6,430 nucleotides of DNA from Acetofilamentum sp. (GTDB lineage: Bacteria; Bacteroidota; Bacteroidia; Bacteroidales; JAFGXI01), in assembly GCA_020720565.1 (NCBI GenBank), contig DYOK01000156.1, forward strand, positions 1 to 6,430, written 5' to 3'. Positions 1 to 4,616 of the stretch are shown in pieces; position 1 is the stretch's first letter; each line of letters opens with the position of its first letter. The position numbers were made by a program, and so were the translations under genes. Under the pieces are notes generated by a model, which had not been told where the DNA came from, made no database searches, and saw only the letters and a list, made by a program, of their open reading frames with translations.

Positions 1-48
1 GATACCGCTAAGCTGTGTTTATTTATAGTATGATCTAAAAAAAGAGAT

Positions 49-585
49 ATGAAAAAGATTATTATGATGGTTATATCCATCGCATTTGCAATGAGTTTAT
101 CGGCTCAAACAGGATTTTACGATTTTGTGGTCAAAGATATCGACGGAAAGGAATTTAGTTTTTCGAGTCTAAAAGGGAAAAAAGTAATGGTGGTCAATGT
201 GGCGTCGAAGTGTGGTTTTACACCGCAATACGAGGCGTTGGAAGCACTATACAAAAAATACCAATCGAAAGGGTTTGTGATTGTTGCGTTCCCTGCGAAT
301 AATTTCCTCAAGCAAGAGCCAGGTACCGATGCAGAGATAAAAGAATTTTGCACATTAAATTATGGTGTTACTTTTCCTGTGATGTCTAAAATTTCGGTAA
401 AAGGCGACGAGATTCACCCCGTGTATCAGTGGTTGACCGAAAAAGCAAAAAATGGAATCGAAGATTCAAACGTAAAATGGAATTTTCAGAAATATTTAAT
501 AGACGAAGCTGGAAATTTAGTCAAATTTTTTAGCCCTTCTACCCATCCCGACGACAAAGAAATTATTAATTGGATTGAGTCATAG
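49..585 (+). CDS. Exported glutathione peroxidase-like thiol peroxidase (2-Cys, probably thioredoxin-dependent)
   Basis: This 178-residue protein belongs to the glutathione peroxidase family, thioredoxin-fold enzymes that reduce hydrogen peroxide and organic hydroperoxides. The start is followed by a signal peptide: two lysines, a hydrophobic stretch at about residues 4-18, and a likely cleavage site after Ala19 in LSA|QT, so the mature enzyme (about 159 residues, normal for the family) should act in the periplasm. The catalytic tetrad is intact: peroxidatic Cys55 in NVASKCGFT, Gln89 in LKQEPG, and Trp144-Asn145 in KWNF. Cys101 in FCTLNYGVTFP sits where the resolving cysteine of yeast Gpx3-type enzymes lies, which argues for thioredoxin-like rather than glutathione reductant; this is inference. 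The usual FPCNQF motif reads FPANNF (residues 81-86), so the third, non-catalytic family cysteine is lost. No clear Shine-Dalgarno site or promoter is seen in the 48 bases before the start. An intrinsic terminator follows, so this gene ends its transcription unit. Family assignment is secure; the reductant is not. Confidence 0.95.
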   Translation: MKKIIMMVISIAFAMSLSAQTGFYDFVVKDIDGKEFSFSSLKGKKVMVVNVASKCGFTPQYEALEALYKKYQSKGFVIVAFPANNFLKQEPGTDAEIKEFCTLNYGVTFPVMSKISVKGDEIHPVYQWLTEKAKNGIEDSNVKWNFQKYLIDEAGNLVKFFSPSTHPDDKEIINWIES

Positions 586-626
586 CAAGAATTACAAGGC
601 CAAACTTACTTTTTGTGGGATTATTT

Positions 627-667
627 AAACCGACTTTTTTACCAATCATAAAAAAGCCGGTTTTTTT
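627..667 (+). terminator. Intrinsic terminator after the peroxidase gene
   Basis: A 14-bp inverted repeat (627-640 against 650-663) with one A-C mismatch encloses a 9-base loop, and the 3' arm runs into seven T residues (661-667). The GC-containing base of the stem is AAACCG/CGGTTT. The stem interior is a T6/A6 pairing, so the structure could also terminate weakly from the other strand. It separates the peroxidase gene from the next promoter, whose -7 element begins only 27 bases further on. Confidence 0.85.
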
Positions 668-693
668 ACGCTTTACATTTTGAGTTTATTTTG

Positions 694-701
694 TAACTTT
701 G
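694..701 (+). promoter_or_regulatory. Bacteroidota-type -7 promoter element (TAnnTTTG) for the TPR-phosphatase gene
   Basis: TAACTTTG matches the Bacteroidota housekeeping -7 consensus TAnnTTTG exactly. It lies downstream of a terminator and just upstream of a gene, where a promoter is expected. The -33 element (TTG or TTTG at 17-23 bases upstream) is not clearly present; the nearest TTTG (679-682) is only 11 bases away. With the usual spacing, transcription would begin at about 705-708, at or next to the ATG at 707. Confidence 0.55.
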
Positions 702-706
702 AGCAC

Positions 707-3175
707 ATGGAGTCAAATTGTTTTTTTAATATCAAACCATTCGGCATATTTCTACGGAATATTCTTTTGTTGTCTGGCTTAGCCATTAGTTTTGGGCTTA
801 ATGCGCAAAATCGAGAACTTGACAGTTTGTTGAATGTACTTAGTAAAACAAAAGGCGACAAGAGCGGCATTTATAATGAGCTGCACGAAAAACTAAAAAA
901 AATTGATAAAAAACAAGCCCTTGAGTATCTCGACAAAGCCTATGTCGAAGCCAATAAAAATAAAAATAAAGTAACTTTAGGAGCCATTCTGAACAATGCA
1001 GGCATTTATCAGAAATCTATAAACCAATACGATACAGCTTTGGTCTTGTATAATCAATCGCTTAGTATTCGGGAGGCATTAAAAGATACATCGGGGCAAT
1101 CGAAAGTGCTCAACAGCATCGGGCTTTTGTATTACGAAATGAGTCAGTATCGTAAAGCGGTTACCTTTACCGAAAGAGCTTTGGTTTTTAAATTAGCGTT
1201 AAAAGACAAAAAAGGTGCGGGTATTTCGTACAATTCTCTCGGTAATATTTATAACAAATGGGAGAAGAATAAAGAAGCCATCGAAAATTATCAAAAGGCA
1301 CTTAAAATGTTCGAAGAGGCCAAGCTCCCTGATGGTGTGGCGAGCTGTTATAATAATATTGGACTTATTTATCAAAACTTGTCAAAAGAACGTGATACTA
1401 TTTTACATAATAAAGCCTTGGAATATTATGGCCAAGCTTTAAAAATATCGACCGATGCCGACAATAAAAAGGAAATAGCTAATGCTCAGAGTAATATGTC
1501 GAATATTTTTTCGGCTAAAGCAGAACAATACCGTAATTTAAGATTAATAAATAAAAACAAACCAGAATTAGCATTACAATATAGTAATGTGAGTGAACGA
1601 TACTTTTTGGAAGCCGTTTATTATTCGGAGCAAAGTGCTAAAAACCGTGAAGCAGTTGGTGATAAAAAAGGCTTAATAGGCTCGTATATTGGGCTAGGAG
1701 CAATTTTCATCAACAAAAACGACGGCAAGCATGCTATGGAGTATTTCGACAAAGCATTACCCTTAAGTATTGAAATCGGAGATGTATATCAACAGACCAT
1801 TATCTTCAGCTATCTCGGAATGGCCAATATTCAATTGGGGCGTTATACCGAAGCAATCCTTCAGCTCGACAAGTCGCTTGAAATTGCTCAAAAAAATGGC
1901 ATCAAAAGAGAGTATCCTTATATTTACAAATCGCTTTCGGAGGCCTACGACTCTTTAAATAATTACTTTTTGGCGTATAAATATCACAAGCTTTTTAAAG
2001 CATTCCAAGATACGGCCTACAGCGACGAAACTCGAAATGTGATTACGGAATTACAAACCCGTTACGAAACCGACCAAAAGGAGGCTGCACTTGAGTTGGC
2101 CAACCAACAAAATGAGAAACAGCAACTTAAATCGCGTCAGCAACAGCTCATTATTTATGGTTTTCTAGGCGTCTTTGGTATCATTATTATCTTTTCGGTT
2201 ATTGTGTTCCAACAGTTTAGGCAAATCAGACGTAAGAATGCCATTTTACAGGCACAAAAAATTAAAATTCAGGAAGCTAACGAAGAATTGAATCAACAAA
2301 ACGAAGAAATTAGTGCCCAGCGAGACGAGATTCAAAAGCAAAAAGATCACATAGAACACATTCACAAAGAAGTTTCGGATAGTATTCATTATGCCGAAAG
2401 AATTCAAAAGGCTATTTTACCCAAGGTTGACGATATCCACAACGTGGTTGACGATCATTTTATATTGTTTAAGCCCAAAGATATTGTAAGTGGCGATTTT
2501 TATTGGATGAAGCATCTCGATAAAAGTAAAGTGCTGATTGCTACCGCAGCCGACTGTACGGGTCACGGTGTACCAGGGGCATTTATGTCGATGTTGGGAA
2601 TCGCTTTTTTGAACGAAATTGTTACCAAACCAGATGTGCAAACCTCGGGTCATGTGCTCGATAATTTAAGACAAAGTGTAATTAAGTCACTACATCAAAC
2701 CGGAAAAGAAGGCGAAGCACAAGATGGAATGGACATTTCGCTGGTTGCGATTTTTTACGAAAAACAAATGCTACAATATTCGGGTGCCAATAATCCTTTG
2801 TATATTATCCGTTCTAAAGATTTGCCCGAAATACCGACCGAAAAAACCGCGGAAGACGACACGCATCGTTTATACGAAATAAAAGGAGACAAAATGCCCA
2901 TTGGTATTTACAAAAAAGAATTGGTCGATTTTAAAACAAACGAGATCCCCTTGTTCAAAGGCGATTTAATCTATATGTTTTCCGATGGTTATGCCGACCA
3001 GTTTGGTGGGCCTGATGGCAAGAAACTCAAATACAAACCATTTAAGGAGATTCTACTTGAATTAAGACCGTTGCCAATGTCCGTGCAATCGAAAGAATTA
3101 CACGATAGATTTGTTCGTTGGATTGGGGATTTGCATCAAATTGATGATGTGATTATTGTTGGAATTAGAATCTAA
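707..3175 (+). CDS. TPR-repeat transmembrane protein with SpoIIE/PP2C-type serine phosphatase domain
   Basis: The protein has 822 residues from the ATG at 707. The open frame continues upstream to a TTG at 680, but that start would precede the promoter element, so ATG is preferred. Order of parts: a signal peptide with a long N-region (hydrophobic core about 18-31, cleavage after Ala33 in LNA|Q); about nine TPR units, most starting exactly 40 residues apart (54, 94, 134, 174, 214, then 326, 366, 406, with an irregular one near 260); a membrane helix at 481-501; a Gln/Glu-rich coiled coil at about 505-567; and a SpoIIE-type PP2C phosphatase domain from about 570 to the end. Predicted metal ligands are present: Asp597 in SGDFYW, Asp616 and Gly619 in ADCTGHG, Asp760 in SDGYAD and Asp814 in DDVIIVG. 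The TPR array should face the periplasm and the phosphatase the cytoplasm, so an outside signal could control dephosphorylation of a protein such as an anti-sigma antagonist. This architecture is common in Bacteroidota. Neither a kinase nor an anti-sigma partner lies nearby, so the substrate is unknown. Confidence 0.93.
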   Translation: MESNCFFNIKPFGIFLRNILLLSGLAISFGLNAQNRELDSLLNVLSKTKGDKSGIYNELHEKLKKIDKKQALEYLDKAYVEANKNKNKVTLGAILNNAGIYQKSINQYDTALVLYNQSLSIREALKDTSGQSKVLNSIGLLYYEMSQYRKAVTFTERALVFKLALKDKKGAGISYNSLGNIYNKWEKNKEAIENYQKALKMFEEAKLPDGVASCYNNIGLIYQNLSKERDTILHNKALEYYGQALKISTDADNKKEIANAQSNMSNIFSAKAEQYRNLRLINKNKPELALQYSNVSERYFLEAVYYSEQSAKNREAVGDKKGLIGSYIGLGAIFINKNDGKHAMEYFDKALPLSIEIGDVYQQTIIFSYLGMANIQLGRYTEAILQLDKSLEIAQKNGIKREYPYIYKSLSEAYDSLNNYFLAYKYHKLFKAFQDTAYSDETRNVITELQTRYETDQKEAALELANQQNEKQQLKSRQQQLIIYGFLGVFGIIIIFSVIVFQQFRQIRRKNAILQAQKIKIQEANEELNQQNEEISAQRDEIQKQKDHIEHIHKEVSDSIHYAERIQKAILPKVDDIHNVVDDHFILFKPKDIVSGDFYWMKHLDKSKVLIATAADCTGHGVPGAFMSMLGIAFLNEIVTKPDVQTSGHVLDNLRQSVIKSLHQTGKEGEAQDGMDISLVAIFYEKQMLQYSGANNPLYIIRSKDLPEIPTEKTAEDDTHRLYEIKGDKMPIGIYKKELVDFKTNEIPLFKGDLIYMFSDGYADQFGGPDGKKLKYKPFKEILLELRPLPMSVQSKELHDRFVRWIGDLHQIDDVIIVGIRI

Positions 3176-3358
3176 GACCTATTTGTTGGTTTTATAACTA
3201 ATTATTTATTAAGCTCATAGAAAAACAAAAGGCACATTATTTTATTCAAATTGCGTTACAAACATAACCTGACAATTTTAAAATGATATTTGCATTCATG
3301 CTTTGCTTTTTTATAACTTGACTTGATCCCTAAAAGAAACATTAATTTTATTATAAAA
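3176..3358. other. AT-rich intergenic region before xseB
   Basis: No ORF of note, RNA gene or convincing terminator hairpin is visible between the phosphatase gene and xseB. The only possible signal is GATATTTG at 3285-3292, one mismatch from the Bacteroidota -7 consensus TAnnTTTG. It would give an untranslated leader of about 60 bases for xseB. No TTG at the proper -33 distance supports it, so it is only a weak promoter candidate. Confidence 0.4.
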
Positions 3359-3556
3359 ATGAATAAAAAGGAACTTACATACGATCAAGCTTTCGAAGAG
3401 CTTCAAACTATTTTAGATACCATCGAGCAAGAAGACACGGGCATCGATGTGCTCGAAGCTAAGGTCAAACGTGCTGCAGAGCTTATTAAATATTGTAAGA
3501 ATAAACTAAAAGCCACCGAACAAGAAGTAGAGAAAGCACTTAAAGAAATTGGCTAA
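3359..3556 (+). CDS. xseB: Exodeoxyribonuclease VII small subunit
   Basis: This 65-residue protein matches the XseB family in length (usually 60-80 residues) and pattern: LTYDQAFEELQTI near the N-terminus (residues 6-18), an acidic turn with DTGID, then KVKRAAELIKYCKNKL and a final helix of the EQEVEKALKE type. It is highly charged and predicted to be all helical. XseB binds the catalytic subunit XseA, and together they degrade single-stranded DNA to oligonucleotides in repair and recombination in the cytoplasm. The frame is open upstream to a TTG at 3323, but the first ATG (3359) places the conserved motif at the usual distance from the start, so it is chosen. No Shine-Dalgarno site is seen; the leader is A/T-rich. 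xseA, often next to xseB, is absent here: the upstream neighbour is the phosphatase gene and the downstream genes converge. Confidence 0.88.
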   Translation: MNKKELTYDQAFEELQTILDTIEQEDTGIDVLEAKVKRAAELIKYCKNKLKATEQEVEKALKEIG

Positions 3557-3588
3557 TTCGACTCGTTTGCGTAACTAAGTTTGTATTG

Positions 3589-3636
3589 AAAAAACCCCCA
3601 GTTACACTGCTTTGATTTGATGCAGTGAGCCGGGTT
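3589..3636 (-). terminator. Probable intrinsic terminator of the secretion gene pair
   Basis: Read on the - strand, a two-part hairpin is followed by six T residues (complement of the A run 3589-3594). The inner stem is CACTGC/GCAGTG (3605-3610 with 3622-3627, 11-base loop). The outer stem is AACCC/GGGTT (3593-3597 with 3632-3636), separated from it by an asymmetric internal loop. On the + strand the structure has no T-tract, so it should serve the - strand genes and not xseB. It begins about 20 bases after the stop codon of the PorP/SprF-family gene. The internal loop makes it less certain than a perfect stem. Confidence 0.6.
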
Positions 3637-3658
3637 ACCAAACCAATACGTTGGTCAT

Positions 3659-4564
3659 TTATAATAAACTTGAACCGCTTTTCGTTTTCTCGAAGAAGTT
3701 ATATCCAAGCATAATTTCGAAACTGCCACTTTGGAAGTTTCTAATTTCGGAAAAGGTATAATCGTATGCAACACCAAAAACAAACTTTTGGTATTTTAGA
3801 CCTGCCATTGCAGTAACATCGTTCGAACTACGATACGAGCATCCTAGCCAATAATTCTTTTTGTAATAACCCAACACATTAAAATCGACTTGTACTGGAC
3901 TGTGCTCAGTTGCTTTTATTAAAGCCGATGGTTCTAACGTAAAATTATCTGACAATATCCACTTATAGCCCCCAAGCAAATAATAGTGTCTAACCATGCT
4001 ATTGTCGTTAATCGTTTCTCCATTTAAACTTATGGGTAATTCAATAAGTTGATTGGCCGATAAACCAACGTAATATCTATCGTTATACAAACCTACACCA
4101 AAGTCAGCATCTGGCACCCATGCACTGTTTTTTTCTTGATTTAGACGTACATCGGACTCGTTGATTGCTTTTAGTCTCTTATAGTCGATTTGATATTGAA
4201 AACCTTTAACCGATATCCCAAAAGCTAATTTGGAATTTTCGAAAACATTGAGCAAATATGCATAATTTAACTGAACGCCCAATTTAGTTTCTGGACCAAA
4301 TCTATCGGCAAAAATATAGCCACCTACGGCCATATTTTTTCTACCAATTCTACTGTGCACACTTAATGCTTGTGTAGATGGGGCATCGTCTAATCCTTGC
4401 CATTGTTGGCGCACAATAAGCCGAACGGGCATATATTCCTCTTGTCCAGTCAGTCCTGGATTCATCAGAAAAGTACTAAACTTAAACTGGGAATATAAAG
4501 ATAATTGCTGAGCTTGAGCAGTAATACCCAAGCTTATAATTATTGATATTAGTATTTTTCTCAT
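3659..4564 (-). CDS. PorP/SprF-family type IX secretion outer-membrane protein
   Basis: This 301-residue protein fits the PorP/SprF family. A signal peptide (MRK, hydrophobic core about 4-15, cleavage after Ala18 in AQA|Q) is followed at once by the family opening: YSQF, then an FLMNPGLTG segment corresponding to the usual INPAYAG, then RQQWQGLDDAPST and SVHSRIG. The rest alternates aromatic and polar residues as in an outer-membrane beta-barrel and ends in FEIMLGYNF, a typical terminal strand, plus a short tail. Length is normal (about 300-340). Family members act in the outer membrane with the type IX machinery: PorP is a core-associated component and SprF is needed for secretion of the adhesin SprB. 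Here the gene lies 52 bases downstream of a gene for a type B sorting-domain repeat protein on the same strand, with no promoter in the gap, so the SprF-like role of helping that one substrate is the best guess. It is a paralogue-rich family, so no symbol is given. Confidence 0.88.
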   Translation of the reverse strand: MRKILISIIISLGITAQAQQLSLYSQFKFSTFLMNPGLTGQEEYMPVRLIVRQQWQGLDDAPSTQALSVHSRIGRKNMAVGGYIFADRFGPETKLGVQLNYAYLLNVFENSKLAFGISVKGFQYQIDYKRLKAINESDVRLNQEKNSAWVPDADFGVGLYNDRYYVGLSANQLIELPISLNGETINDNSMVRHYYLLGGYKWILSDNFTLEPSALIKATEHSPVQVDFNVLGYYKKNYWLGCSYRSSNDVTAMAGLKYQKFVFGVAYDYTFSEIRNFQSGSFEIMLGYNFFEKTKSGSSLL

Positions 4565-4616
4565 ATGATATTTTTTAACGCATTTGCTATTGATTATCTA
4601 ATCTCAAATCGTATCG

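Noticed and set aside
1..48. Possible promoter before the peroxidase gene
   Set aside because: The AT-rich stretch has no TAnnTTTG match and too little upstream sequence is visible to judge.
680..706. TTG at 680 as start of the phosphatase gene
   Set aside because: It would put the start upstream of the promoter-like element and add nine residues before an already long signal-peptide N-region; ATG at 707 is simpler.
3323..3358. TTG at 3323 as start of xseB
   Set aside because: The added 12 residues do not resemble the family, whose conserved motif begins a few residues after the ATG at 3359.
3642..3655. Perfect small inverted repeat ACCAA-TACG-TTGGT just after the PorP/SprF-family stop codon
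   Set aside because: Only 5 bp with no adequate T-tract on either strand; too weak to call a terminator or operator beside the better hairpin at 3589-3636.
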